NCBI RefSeq assembly: GCF_006385595.1
Contig: NZ_CP041046.1
Coordinates: 372,001-436,000 of the forward strand
Length of the DNA: 64,000 nt
Reading direction: 5' to 3'
Origin: Luteibacter pinisoli
GTDB taxonomy: Bacteria > Pseudomonadota > Gammaproteobacteria > Xanthomonadales > Rhodanobacteraceae
Position 1 is the stretch's first letter. Each line of letters opens with the position of its first letter. Positions 16,652 to 25,928 of the stretch are shown here, one piece after another. The translations under genes were made by a program, and so were the position numbers. The notes beneath the pieces are model-generated. The model ran no database searches and had not been told where the DNA came from. It saw only the letters and a program-made list of their open reading frames with translations.

Positions 16652-19600
16652 TCAATGGCCCTGGTAATCTCGCAGGCGGTTGAACACGTCGAATTCATTT
16701 CTGCCCACATGCAGATTCCCCGGGCTGTCGCCTCGAGGGCGCAGGTAGAGCCGTGGTCCTGATCCGGTCTGAACGGAGACCAGTTCCGCGCTCGGGCCGC
16801 GATTCAGGTGGGGGAGCCGGGCCAGGAGAGACCGGGGATCGATGCGCACCGCGAACGCGCTCCCGGGAGCGAGGTGGGTGCCGACTTCCGCGCTGATCTG
16901 GGCCAGCCGGCCGGCCGGTGTAGTGGTGGTGACGGGCACGCCGTGAAAGCCGGCATCCAGCCACTCCGTACGCAGGCTCGCCTGGTAATTTTCGTACCCC
17001 TGGTTCCCCAGGCGGCGAATCAGGTTGCTGTGCCTGAAAGGGCGATTGCCATAGAACCATAGCTCGGCCGGCGCCGCTGCCGGGTCAATGACCTGGATGG
17101 CTCCTGGTGCCTGGTGGCTGAGGTCGAGCGGCGCCCGCTGCGCGGGGTGGCCCAGGTCACGGTCCCGCGCCCGGGCATGGGCCTGCCAGCTGGCACGGTC
17201 CCAGCCGGCGCGTTGGGTTGGCGTCAGGCCCGTGCCGCCTGCCCGGCCAGACAGTTCATCGCGCATGCGCGCCGTCACCAGCTCGCGCTCAACGGGGTCG
17301 GGGAAGGCGCGCTCCAGTTCAGCCGTGTAGTCGTCGTACAGCCGGGCTTCCTGCACGCCGCGGCCGGCGCCCCGCCCCGAGCCGCCGCGCAGACCGACCC
17401 GGTGGTAGCCCCAGGTGCCCGCCGCCGTACGTTCAATGGCGGGGCCCCATCCCTGGGGGCGGCCCGGGCGTGCCAGGCGCCACGTGCCGTAGTCCGCGTC
17501 AAAGCGAACGGCGTAGGTCTTGCCATCGTGTTGCAGGTATCGCTGGCCATCGATGACCCGCAGCCCGTCGGCATCGATGACGCCACGGCCTCTGGGCAAG
17601 CCATGGGCCTCGTATTTCGCTTCGAACACCACGGTGGGTTGCCGTACCGGTGTGCCCTCGACCAGCCGCGTGCCCTGGCGGAAGCGTGCCGAGACGATGG
17701 CCTGGCCGATACCTCGCCCGATCAGGTGCGGCGAGACCACGCCCAGGGAGGCGACGTAGAAGTCCGTGAAATCGACGAAGGCGCGCGCGTGGTCGCCCGC
17801 CTTGATGTTGTCGTACATGCGCCATGCGGCCTGTGCGGCATGCGCGGGCGCGTAAAGTGCGGCCTTGGCGGTATTGACCACGAGGTTGTCGAACATCAGG
17901 TCGCGCGGCCATCCCACCAGCCACGCCCAGTCGGCCTCATTCGCCGCACGGCTGAAGGTGGCGACATTGCGAACCGCCTGCTGGACACCGACCTCGACCA
18001 GCGCATGGGATACATCCCCGGTGATATCGGCCTGTGTGAAGGGCGCCGCCGTCATCGTGTAGCCGGCTTCGTTGCCGCTGCCGAGCACCCAGTTGGCACG
18101 GGTATCGCCGGTAAAGCGGCGCGTGTTGCCGCTAGGCGACGGCACCGCGAACTCGTTAGGCAGGCGATCCAGGAGGTATTCGCGGAACGCGGGGTTATAG
18201 AAAAACCGTCGGGCTGCCTCGCCACGGCTTCTGAATTCGCGGAACGCCCGTCCATCGGGGGCATCGGGTGTATACAGCACGATGGTAGGCACGGATTCGA
18301 TACGCTGCACGCCGATTTCCAGGATGCCGCTGACCGGTGTCCCCTCGTACATGACGTGGCGCGCCACGATGGCATGGCCTTCCACTTTGCGGCGCTTCGC
18401 CGCTACCGGGGCGTCGAGCACGGCCTCCACCCAGCGGAACCCACGCTGCGCGTGGTCGTCCAGGAACATGCTTGGCGCGCCTGGAAGGAAGTAGCCCAGC
18501 CTGGCCTCCGCGGCATGCAGGCGCATGCGCGCCAGGAACGTGGCAGCCGCGCCGTTGCGGCGCGTGTCCGCTTCGGCGCCAGTGCGGAAGTGCTCCTGAA
18601 GCAGGCCCTGGTAGTTCGTGGCGATGTCGCTGCGGCGGATCAGTTGACGGACTGCCATGTCGTGCAGCGCGGCAATCTCCTTGCCCTCGCTGTCGACGGC
18701 CTGCAAGCGGACCTTGTCGAACGCGGAGATGTTCTGGTAAGCCAGGTCGAGCAGGTTGAAGTAGACCACCGGCATTCCCTCGAACAGGGTTCGCAGTGAT
18801 TGCGCGCGCCTTGCGAGATCGCCGTTATAGTCCGCCCGTACGCGGATCTCTTCGGCGGCCTGCACCACGCCCATCGTGGCCAGGCGTGCCGTGATCGCGC
18901 CGGAAGCGTACTCGACCAGTCCCGGAGGTGGCGCGTCGTGTTCGGTGGTGACCCGTAGCAGGTCGGCGTAATCGTCCTCGGCCTCGCGCCATGCGTCCGC
19001 CACGTCCCGGGGCACCTGTGCAAGGCGCGCCTCGTTCACGGCAGTCACCAGCCGGGCGTGGCGTGCGGCCAGCAGGGATTCGATATCGAACAGCACCGCG
19101 AGGTCGAGTGCACGGCCCATCGCGTCGGCGAAGCGGCCGCTTTGCCGTCCTCCCTCGGCCGCCATGCCCGCCTCGACCCAGCCCTGCGTCACTTTCGCTT
19201 CCTGCAGGCTGGCCACGCGACTTACGTAATGGTCGAAAGGCTCACCTTGCACCGCGCGCATCGACACCCACGGCCCCCGGCCGTCGCGGTAGACCTGCGC
19301 GAGTGAGATGCCGGGGAGCCGGCCGTCATCGGCCATGCGCTGGCGTGCGCGCTGTTCGACGGTGGCAAGTAATGCATGGGCATCGGCAAAGGATTCCCAG
19401 CCGTTGTCAGCGGTGAAAAGCAGCACGTCGCCGCGTTGTGCGATGTCCTGCAGCACCAGGGCCCCGGCGTAAGGCACCTGACCGAATACCAGTTCGCTCA
19501 CCTCGAGGTGCCCTGGCAGCGCGCCGCCACGCGACGATGCCAGCGCTTGCACCATGCCGACGGCGCGGCTATCGAGCGTGCCATCTTCGCCGCGCAGCAC

Positions 19601-19852
19601 GGCGAGTTGCCCGAGCGTGGCGGACAGGCGGCCCGAGAACCTCGCGCGGCGTTCGTCGGACCACCAGGCGCGCAGTTCAGCGATAAACGGATCGTGCGCC
19701 TGCTTATCGGCCTGGGTGGGCAGGGCCGGCATGCTGGCTAGCTCGCCCTGGGCCCACCGGTGGATGTCGACCAGCTGGTTGAAGGCGGTGGCGGCAACCT
19801 CGTGGGCGGCCGACGTGTGTGCAGGCGGCGCCTGCGGTGGCATGGCATCCAT
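16652..19852 (-). CDS. large DUF6543/'dermonecrotic toxin'-like protein, candidate effector
   Basis: A 1066-residue protein without signal peptide or obvious membrane segments. The segment VLYTPDAPDGRAFREF near residue 525, followed by NPAFREYLLDRLP, and the earlier LLDLAYQNISAFDKVRL with RSDIATNYQ resemble the DUF6543 family, long proteins annotated in Pseudomonas as 'dermonecrotic toxin' domain proteins. The last 140 residues look like a separate domain starting at ELWFYGNRPFRHSNL and containing GVPVTTTTPAG then SAFAVRIDP, an order reminiscent of ADP-ribosyltransferase folds. The gene has a good ribosome site (AGGAGA) and base composition like its neighbours. The family call is from memory; the toxin role is inference. 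Confidence 0.55.
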   Translation of the reverse strand: MDAMPPQAPPAHTSAAHEVAATAFNQLVDIHRWAQGELASMPALPTQADKQAHDPFIAELRAWWSDERRARFSGRLSATLGQLAVLRGEDGTLDSRAVGMVQALASSRGGALPGHLEVSELVFGQVPYAGALVLQDIAQRGDVLLFTADNGWESFADAHALLATVEQRARQRMADDGRLPGISLAQVYRDGRGPWVSMRAVQGEPFDHYVSRVASLQEAKVTQGWVEAGMAAEGGRQSGRFADAMGRALDLAVLFDIESLLAARHARLVTAVNEARLAQVPRDVADAWREAEDDYADLLRVTTEHDAPPPGLVEYASGAITARLATMGVVQAAEEIRVRADYNGDLARRAQSLRTLFEGMPVVYFNLLDLAYQNISAFDKVRLQAVDSEGKEIAALHDMAVRQLIRRSDIATNYQGLLQEHFRTGAEADTRRNGAAATFLARMRLHAAEARLGYFLPGAPSMFLDDHAQRGFRWVEAVLDAPVAAKRRKVEGHAIVARHVMYEGTPVSGILEIGVQRIESVPTIVLYTPDAPDGRAFREFRSRGEAARRFFYNPAFREYLLDRLPNEFAVPSPSGNTRRFTGDTRANWVLGSGNEAGYTMTAAPFTQADITGDVSHALVEVGVQQAVRNVATFSRAANEADWAWLVGWPRDLMFDNLVVNTAKAALYAPAHAAQAAWRMYDNIKAGDHARAFVDFTDFYVASLGVVSPHLIGRGIGQAIVSARFRQGTRLVEGTPVRQPTVVFEAKYEAHGLPRGRGVIDADGLRVIDGQRYLQHDGKTYAVRFDADYGTWRLARPGRPQGWGPAIERTAAGTWGYHRVGLRGGSGRGAGRGVQEARLYDDYTAELERAFPDPVERELVTARMRDELSGRAGGTGLTPTQRAGWDRASWQAHARARDRDLGHPAQRAPLDLSHQAPGAIQVIDPAAAPAELWFYGNRPFRHSNLIRRLGNQGYENYQASLRTEWLDAGFHGVPVTTTTPAGRLAQISAEVGTHLAPGSAFAVRIDPRSLLARLPHLNRGPSAELVSVQTGSGPRLYLRPRGDSPGNLHVGRNEFDVFNRLRDYQGH

Positions 19853-19962
19853 GCGCTCTCCTTTGCGTGGGGAAACTCCTACGCAAAACGTAGCGCCGGG
19901 ATCAGGCCGGGTCTGTCAGTGGCCAACCGATGGGTCGTGTAGGGGATTCCCCTGCCGTGACG

Positions 19963-22572
19963 TCAGTGCTCGCCGTGGTGTCGCTGGTGTTCGTTGGCGA
20001 CGTGGCGATCGTGCAACGACTCCGCGGTGGTTTCGCCCGGATCGCTCGGCGGCCGTGCATCGAGGTCGCGCTCGTTGTCGCCGCCCGGCGTGATCTTCAG
20101 GATCGAATGACGCACTTCGCGCGCGAGGATGACCTTGGCATCGCGCACCATGTCCTCCAGCGCCTCGGCGAAATCGAGCTTGCCGTTGTCGTCGGTCCAC
20201 ACGACCTTCGCTTCGCGCAGCTTCTGGATGAAACCGCGGAACAGGGCCTTGTCGAAGAACTCGGGTGCCGACAGTTCGTTGAGCATGCCCAGGCGTTGCG
20301 CGGTCAGCGTGCACGCGGTTTCCAGCTCGCCGGCCGACATGGTGTGCGGCCCGTTCTTCACCAGCGCCGCGATGGCGATGTAGTAGCGCTCGAACGCCTG
20401 CAGCATGCTGCGCGCGATCACGCGCAGCTGGTAGGCCCCATCGTCCTGGCCCGGGCCCCGCTCGAGCACGCGGCCTTCCGACGAGGCCTCAAGGATGCCG
20501 CGGCGTACGAAGAACTCGATGGTGTCCTGCACCTGCTTCGCAAACCCTTCGTCATCCCACGGCAGGAAAAGCTCGCCCTGGATAAACGGATAGATGATCT
20601 TGCCCAGGCGAATCACCGACGAACGTGACATGCGCCGGTTGTTGAGGAAGCACGCTGCCACCCAGGCCGCTGCCGCATTCAGGTGCAGCACGTTGTTGCG
20701 GAAGTAGGACAGCAGCACCGCCTGCTCGCCCTCCGTGACAAGGACGTCGCCAAGTGGATGGCGCACGCGGCGGATCCACTGCATCTGCTCGCCGTAAGCG
20801 ATGATGCCCTGCGGATTCATCGCCGTCAGCGTCACGCGGTCGGAGTAGGGGAGCTCCTGGAAAAGCGACTTGGTGAGTTCCAGCTGCGCAAGCAGGTCGT
20901 TCTCGGCCATTGCATGCTTGGGCGTGGCCAGGATCGCCAGCGCCAGCAGGTTGATCGGGTTCACGTCCGCGGCGCGGTTGATGTTGACCTGGATCTTTTC
21001 GGCCAGGTCGTCCACCACGCTGTTGAGCCACTCCGGCTTGCTGTCGGCCTCGGAGGTGGTCTCGCGCCAGTCGGGCGCGGCGGCATCGAGCATCGGGGTC
21101 AGCAGGATCGGCTCACCGAAGTTCAGCGTGACGTGCCCGTAGCGCTGGCGCAGCACCTTCAGGCCGCGGATCAGGCCCAGCAGGGATTCCTTTTCCTTCG
21201 GCTTGCCGGTGAGCTCGCCCACGTACGACTTGCCCTCCATCAGCTTTTCGTAACCGATGTACACCGGCTGGAAAAGCACGGGCCGGCGCGGCGCACGGAG
21301 GAAGGCGCGCAGCGTCATGACCAGCATGCCGGCGCGTGGCGCGAGCAGGCGGCCCGTGCGCGAGCGCCCACCTTCGATGAAGTACTCCAGCGGCACGCCG
21401 CGGTCGACCAGCTGCGCGAGGTATTCGTTGAACACCACCGAATACATGGCGTTGCCCTTGAAGCTGCGGCGCAGGAAGAACGCACCGCCGCGACGCAGGA
21501 TCGGGCCGACGACCGGGAGGTTGAGGTTCACGCCCGCGGCGATATGCGGTGGCACCACGCCGGAGTGATGCAGCTGGTAGGACAGCAGCAGGTAGTCGGT
21601 GTGGCTGCGGTGGCAGGGCACGTAGATCACTTCATGGCCGGGCGCGGCGGCGCGCACCTTGTCGAAGTGATGCATGGCGATGCCGTCGTACAGCTTGTTC
21701 CAGAAGTTGGACAGAAGGAACGACGTGGAGCGCACCACGGGATGCGAGTAATCCGCCGCGATTTCCAGGGCGAAGTCGCGCGCGCGTCGCTCGGCCTTGG
21801 CGTGGCTGATGTTTTCCTTGCTCGCCGTGGCGGCCACGGCATCGCGGACCGGCTGCGCATTCAGCACGGCATCCACCACCGTGCGCCGATGCGAAAGATC
21901 CGGGCCGATCACCGCCGCACGGATGCGCCGGAAGTGGGTGCGCAGCACGCGGGCGATCTTGCGGGTCAGCCGCTCGCTGGTGAGGCCCTGCGATTCGGAA
22001 AGCACCGTGCGCAGCGACACCGGCTCGGAGAAATGCACCACCGTGTCGCGGCCGTTGAGCAGCAGCGCCAGCATGCGGCGGAAGCGGCCGACCACCAGCC
22101 AGTTCTCGGCAAACAGCACGCTGAACCAGCCGCTTTCGCGGTTGGGCGCGCGGCCTACGTAGATCGATACCGGGATGACCTGGATATCGCGTTCCGGGTC
22201 GGCCTCGATCGCCCGGATCATCTGCCCGATCGGTTCCTTCGGCCCACGGGAATCCGTGCGGCCGAACAGCCAGCCGTGCTGGCGGCTGAGGGAGAACACC
22301 GAGCGCCGGCGGCGCCCCGGCAGCTCGAGCAACTGCATCGGGCTGGGCAGGCCGGCCTCGCGGCAGGCGCGCTCAAGGATCAGCGCATCCGACGTACCGT
22401 CGCGCTCGATGGCGTAGCACACCGCCGCACCGCTCCTGAGCAGCCCGGCCGGCTCGGCCGGATCACGCTTGATGCGCACCCAGGGCTCGAGCAGGCGCCC
22501 CAGCAGCTTGAACCACCACGGGGAGCGGGCGACATGGACGTGCGGATCCGCACTCATCGGTAATTCGGACAT
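19963..22572 (-). CDS. plsB: glycerol-3-phosphate 1-O-acyltransferase
   Basis: An 869-residue PlsB, the membrane-bound enzyme that puts the first acyl chain on glycerol-3-phosphate in phospholipid synthesis. The acyltransferase block I HRSHTD has its histidine at about residue 321, followed by block II (GGAFFLRRSFKGN), block III (YFIEGGRSRTGR) and block IV (VLFQPVYIGYEKL). Length is slightly above the Escherichia coli enzyme. The last 16 residues, HDRHVANEHQRHHGEH, contain six histidines and are unusual. A lipoprotein gene lies 17 bases upstream on the same strand. Confidence 0.96.
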   Translation of the reverse strand: MSELPMSADPHVHVARSPWWFKLLGRLLEPWVRIKRDPAEPAGLLRSGAAVCYAIERDGTSDALILERACREAGLPSPMQLLELPGRRRRSVFSLSRQHGWLFGRTDSRGPKEPIGQMIRAIEADPERDIQVIPVSIYVGRAPNRESGWFSVLFAENWLVVGRFRRMLALLLNGRDTVVHFSEPVSLRTVLSESQGLTSERLTRKIARVLRTHFRRIRAAVIGPDLSHRRTVVDAVLNAQPVRDAVAATASKENISHAKAERRARDFALEIAADYSHPVVRSTSFLLSNFWNKLYDGIAMHHFDKVRAAAPGHEVIYVPCHRSHTDYLLLSYQLHHSGVVPPHIAAGVNLNLPVVGPILRRGGAFFLRRSFKGNAMYSVVFNEYLAQLVDRGVPLEYFIEGGRSRTGRLLAPRAGMLVMTLRAFLRAPRRPVLFQPVYIGYEKLMEGKSYVGELTGKPKEKESLLGLIRGLKVLRQRYGHVTLNFGEPILLTPMLDAAAPDWRETTSEADSKPEWLNSVVDDLAEKIQVNINRAADVNPINLLALAILATPKHAMAENDLLAQLELTKSLFQELPYSDRVTLTAMNPQGIIAYGEQMQWIRRVRHPLGDVLVTEGEQAVLLSYFRNNVLHLNAAAAWVAACFLNNRRMSRSSVIRLGKIIYPFIQGELFLPWDDEGFAKQVQDTIEFFVRRGILEASSEGRVLERGPGQDDGAYQLRVIARSMLQAFERYYIAIAALVKNGPHTMSAGELETACTLTAQRLGMLNELSAPEFFDKALFRGFIQKLREAKVVWTDDNGKLDFAEALEDMVRDAKVILAREVRHSILKITPGGDNERDLDARPPSDPGETTAESLHDRHVANEHQRHHGEH

Positions 22573-22589
22573 CGTGGGATTGTACGGCC

Positions 22590-23558
22590 TTAGTGGGGCT
22601 TCGCGGCCGCGACCGGCGCGGCCGCGCGGTCGGCGGTCGGCGCCGGGGCGGTGCTGGCAGGCGCTGGCACCGGTGCGGACGGAGGCGGATTCAGCTTGAC
22701 GTGCTGGTTGCGCACGCTCTGCAGCAGGTCGCTGTCATACCAGCGGCCATCGAGCAGGACGAGGGTGGCGTCGGTCTGGATCGGCTTGTCCAGCAACGTA
22801 TAGGTGATCGTCACATGGGCGGTGCCGCCCGTGTTTTCCAGCGTATCGATGCTGATCGACTCGAACGTCTTGTCGAGGGACAGCCCGTAGACATTGAAGA
22901 AGCCCTTGAGCCCCGTCCACATCGCGGCGTACGCCGTCATGGACTGGTTGAAGTCCATGCTGTGCAGCGCTTCGGGCGTGGTCAGGTGCGCCTTGCGGGA
23001 AGCATCCACCAGGACGCCGATGGCTTGCTTAGCCTTGTCCTGGTCACCCCATGCCACCGTCTGCGCCCAGGGCGCGATGACGTTGACCGCCTCGCGCAGC
23101 TGCCGCTTCTGGGGGATGGTGAGGTCCTTCGCCTGCTCGATCGCGGTCAGCGCCATGGACTGGGCCACGCCGGTCAGCAACGGCATCTGGTCCTTGTACT
23201 CGCGGTCGAAGCGCACGAGCGTGGGGCGCAGGTCGGCGTAGAGCTTTTTTTCGGCATCCGGCTCGGTCAGGCGTTTCACGCCGTTCTCGAACTTGGCCCG
23301 GTCATCGTCGTTGATCGGTTCTTCGGCCGCGTTGCGCCGCGGCCAGTCAGCCTTCAGCGCGGCGAAATCCGCCGGGGGCAGGGCGTGCTGCCAGAACATG
23401 TCGAACTTGCCATCGCGGATCAGTTCCAGCGACTCGCGCACGGCGTCCTCGGGCGAACCGCCTCCCGGCGTGCCCGGCGCTTCCTTGTGCCGGTTGCATC
23501 CCGCAACCAGTGCCAGCACCAACAACAGCGCCCAGGCCTTGGGGAATTTGCGCATCAT
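22590..23558 (-). CDS. hypothetical lipoprotein
   Basis: A 322-residue predicted lipoprotein. The signal peptide is followed by the lipobox LVAGCN at about residues 17-22. The middle contains an EDAVRESLELIRDGKFDMFW segment and a final strand-rich part (AHVTITYTLLDKPIQTDATLVLLDGRWYD, quoted in part) resembling domains that fold like NTF2. The C-terminal 35 residues are proline- and alanine-rich and probably disordered. It lies 17 bases upstream of plsB on the same strand. No function is known to me. An ATG three bases later would serve equally well as start. Confidence 0.75.
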   Translation of the reverse strand: MMRKFPKAWALLLVLALVAGCNRHKEAPGTPGGGSPEDAVRESLELIRDGKFDMFWQHALPPADFAALKADWPRRNAAEEPINDDDRAKFENGVKRLTEPDAEKKLYADLRPTLVRFDREYKDQMPLLTGVAQSMALTAIEQAKDLTIPQKRQLREAVNVIAPWAQTVAWGDQDKAKQAIGVLVDASRKAHLTTPEALHSMDFNQSMTAYAAMWTGLKGFFNVYGLSLDKTFESISIDTLENTGGTAHVTITYTLLDKPIQTDATLVLLDGRWYDSDLLQSVRNQHVKLNPPPSAPVPAPASTAPAPTADRAAAPVAAAKPH

Positions 23559-23635
23559 GGCTTCATCGTCCGCGAGGAGCGGGGGAGGCGAGGTTACGAG
23601 GCGCGCGGCTGGGCGGCAAGTGACCCCGGATAAAG

Positions 23636-23667
23636 AAAAACCCCGGAGACGGAAGGTCTCACGGGGT
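23636..23667 (-). terminator. rho-independent terminator
   Basis: On the minus strand ACCCC and GAGAC-type arms (23640-23667) form a stem with a small internal mismatch and a five-base loop, followed by a run of five T. It would end either the acid phosphatase transcript or the small RNA proposed here. Confidence 0.75.
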
Positions 23668-23735
23668 CATCCGGCCCGAAGCCGGCAAGGGAAATGGCCT
23701 TGCCTGCATTGCTTTTGGCACCGCAGGTGTTGGCG
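23636..23735 (-). ncRNA. candidate small RNA with its own promoter and terminator
   Basis: Between the phosphatase and lipoprotein genes, the minus strand has a promoter-like pair (AAGCAA at 23765-23770 and ATGATA at 23742-23747, read on plus; TTGCTT and TATCAT on minus, 17-base spacing). About 100 bases later comes a terminator. Read on minus, the segment contains a GGCAAGG/CCTTGCC hairpin, a CCGGC/GCCGG hairpin and the terminator stem, with no sensible reading frame. The region could instead be the 3' untranslated part of the phosphatase transcript. I do not recognise it as a known RNA family. Confidence 0.45.
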
Positions 23736-23741
23736 AGGCAG

Positions 23742-23770
23742 ATGATAGTTGGACGACATTGCTAAAGCAA
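23742..23770 (-). promoter_or_regulatory. putative promoter of the small RNA
   Basis: On the minus strand TTGCTT, 17 bases, then TATCAT. The -35 region lies in a short palindrome TTGCTTTAGCAA (23759-23770), a possible operator. The -35 match is only fair. Confidence 0.45.
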
Positions 23771-23802
23771 TACGTCACAAAACTACGCCTAACCTACTGA
23801 AT

Positions 23803-24714
23803 TTACTGGGTGCGTAGTGCGCCGATCTTCTTCTGGCGGCGTTCTTCGCGCGGCAAGGTGTAGTCGTTGTCGAACAGCGCCGGCTCCCAGCTACCGTACG
23901 TCGGGTTGGGCAGGACGAACCAGCGCTCGCCGATCCAGGCCGTGTACGGCGCCATGGCCTTGGCGCGGCCCTCGGCCGTATTGCCGTAGACGTTGGCGAA
24001 ATCGCCGATCTGGTCGCCGAACTGCATCAGCACGCGGTACTTGCTGGCGATCAGCTGGCGGCGGCAGCCCTTTTCGGTGCCCGCCTGCTCGCAGCCTTCA
24101 ACGAAGGTGCCCAGGCCGAGGAAGGATTCCTTGCCGGCGACCGGGAAGCCCGCCTTGCGCAGGTTCTCCAGCGTCACGTCGTTGAGGTCTTTCGCGCGGT
24201 TGGAGACGAAGATGACGGCGATGCCGTGGTCCGCCGCGAACTTCGTGAAGGCGACGGCGCCTGGCATCGGCTTCGCCACGCCTTCCTGGCACCACGCCGC
24301 CCATTCGGCTTCGTTGTACTCACCGCCGGCGCGGATCAGGCGCGCCTGGTACGGCGAGTTGTCCAGCGCCGTCTCGTCCACGTCGAGCACCACGGCCGGC
24401 TTCAGGCCCTTCAGCGCGGGGTGCGCTTCGCGGTCGTCCTTGGCCAGGGCGTCCCACGTCGCGTCGGCCTTCGCTTTGAGAAGTTTCTCCTGCGCGTCGC
24501 GGTAGGTCTGGATGTAGATCAGGTCATGTTCGTTCGACGTCTGCGCCCAGAGCACGGCGTTCAGGTTGTCGTCCGCGGCGGGACCCTTCGCCGCCGGTTC
24601 GGCGGCCGGGGCGGCCTGTGCGGCCGGCGCGGCGGCTACCGGCGCATGCGGCGCGGAGGCGCAGCCAGCGAGGACGAGGGCGGCGGCGAGCGCAGCCGGG
24701 GCGAACTTGATCAT
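23803..24714 (-). CDS. acid phosphatase, lipoprotein e(P4)/HAD family
   Basis: A 303-residue HAD-superfamily phosphatase with a lipoprotein signal peptide (LVLAGCAS). The nucleophile motif is LDVDET in AVVLDVDETALDNSPYQARL, and the second motif is in IFVSNRAKD. This matches the outer-membrane e(P4)/class C acid phosphatases, which remove phosphate from nucleotides so that nucleosides can enter the cell. An alanine- and proline-rich linker of about 30 residues follows the lipid anchor. The ATG at 24714 begins the signal peptide. It is divergent from the AI-2E-type permease genes. Confidence 0.92.
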   Translation of the reverse strand: MIKFAPAALAAALVLAGCASAPHAPVAAAPAAQAAPAAEPAAKGPAADDNLNAVLWAQTSNEHDLIYIQTYRDAQEKLLKAKADATWDALAKDDREAHPALKGLKPAVVLDVDETALDNSPYQARLIRAGGEYNEAEWAAWCQEGVAKPMPGAVAFTKFAADHGIAVIFVSNRAKDLNDVTLENLRKAGFPVAGKESFLGLGTFVEGCEQAGTEKGCRRQLIASKYRVLMQFGDQIGDFANVYGNTAEGRAKAMAPYTAWIGERWFVLPNPTYGSWEPALFDNDYTLPREERRQKKIGALRTQ

Positions 24715-24860
24715 GGGATTCCCTGGGTAAATCGGGCGCCTGTGCCCGAGGGCCGGCGATTGTGGCGGCAGTTTACGACAGCGTGACGACGGCGGCACGC
24801 CTATGGCGCGTGCACCCCGTGTACTGACAGACTGCGGCCTGATCTTCGATAAGGCCCTCC

Positions 24861-25877
24861 ATGGACGCCGAGACCCGGACCCGCGCCGTGCGCATCGCCA
24901 GCTACATCCTCGCCGGTGTCGCGCTCCTGCTGGTGATGTTCCTGCGCCTGCTTCCCGCACTGCTGGCGGGGTTGCTGGTGTACGAGGTCGTGGTCTCCGT
25001 GGCCCCGCTGATGGGACGCCGGATATCCGGCGAGCGCGCCCGCATCCTCGCGGTCGCCCTGGTGGGCGTGGTGGTCGTCGGGCTTCTCACCCTGCTGATC
25101 CTCGGCGCGGTGAGCTTTTTCCGCATGGAGATCGGCAACCCGGCGGACCTGTGGCAGAACAAGCTGATGCCGATGGTCGACCGTGCCCGTGGGCAGTTGC
25201 CCCCCGCCATCGTCGGCATGCTGCCCGAAAGCGTCGACGCGCTGCGCGTCACCGCCCTCGAATGGGCGCGCTCCCACGCGGTAACGCTGCAGCTTGCCGG
25301 CAAGGAAGCGGCCCGCGTGCTCGTGCACATCCTGCTGGGCCTGATCCTGGGTGCCTTTGTCGCCCTCAGTCGCGCGCGTCCCACGCACCAGATCGGTCCG
25401 TTTGCCGCGGAACTCGGCCTGCGCTGCGCCCGCCTGGCCGACGCCTTCCACAACATCGTGTTCGCGCAGATCAAGATCTCGCTCGTAAACACGGCCTTCA
25501 CGGCCATCTTCCTCGTGGTGGTGCTGCCGCTCTTCGGCCAGCACCTGCCGCTGACCAAGACGCTCATCGTGATCACCTTCATCGTTGGCCTGCTGCCGGT
25601 CATCGGCAACCTGATCTCGAACACCTTCATCACCATCGTCGGCCTCTCGGTGGGCCTGTACGTCGGCCTGGGGGCGCTGGCCTTCCTGATCCTGATCCAC
25701 AAGCTCGAATACTTCCTCAACGCGCGCATCGTCGGCGGGCAGATCCGGGCCCGCGCGTGGGAGCTGCTGGTGGCCATGCTGGTGTTCGAAGCGGCCTTCG
25801 GCTTGCCCGGCCTCGTGGCTGCCCCCATCTTCTACGCCTACATCAAGGCTGAACTGGAAGCGGAACGCTTGATCTAG
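24861..25877 (+). CDS. AI-2E family transporter (first of a tandem pair)
   Basis: A 338-residue membrane protein of the AI-2E (UPF0118/PerM-like) family with about eight hydrophobic segments. The conserved central IVGLLPVIGNLISNTFITI and the downstream HKLEYFLNARIVGGQI motif are clear. Members are variously described as exporters of autoinducer-2, sodium/proton antiporters or permeases of unknown substrate, so no substrate is claimed. A close paralogue starts 51 bases downstream. The two share long identical stretches near the C-terminus, indicating a local duplication. Confidence 0.9.
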   Translation: MDAETRTRAVRIASYILAGVALLLVMFLRLLPALLAGLLVYEVVVSVAPLMGRRISGERARILAVALVGVVVVGLLTLLILGAVSFFRMEIGNPADLWQNKLMPMVDRARGQLPPAIVGMLPESVDALRVTALEWARSHAVTLQLAGKEAARVLVHILLGLILGAFVALSRARPTHQIGPFAAELGLRCARLADAFHNIVFAQIKISLVNTAFTAIFLVVVLPLFGQHLPLTKTLIVITFIVGLLPVIGNLISNTFITIVGLSVGLYVGLGALAFLILIHKLEYFLNARIVGGQIRARAWELLVAMLVFEAAFGLPGLVAAPIFYAYIKAELEAERLI

Positions 25878-25928
25878 CGTTCATCGCCCGGCTGCTGGAA
25901 TCCGCCCACGTTTCAAAGGAGTGTCCGC

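Noticed and set aside
17114..18799. 561-codon plus-strand open frame opposite the DUF6543-like gene
   Set aside because: Codon pattern is the complement of the minus-strand gene, and the translation is low in family-like motifs; no ribosome site precedes it.
23782..23818. ACTACGC/GCGTAGT stem overlapping the phosphatase stop codon as a terminator
   Set aside because: The arms are seven bases but the loop is 23 bases and only four T follow, much weaker than the terminator at 23636-23667.
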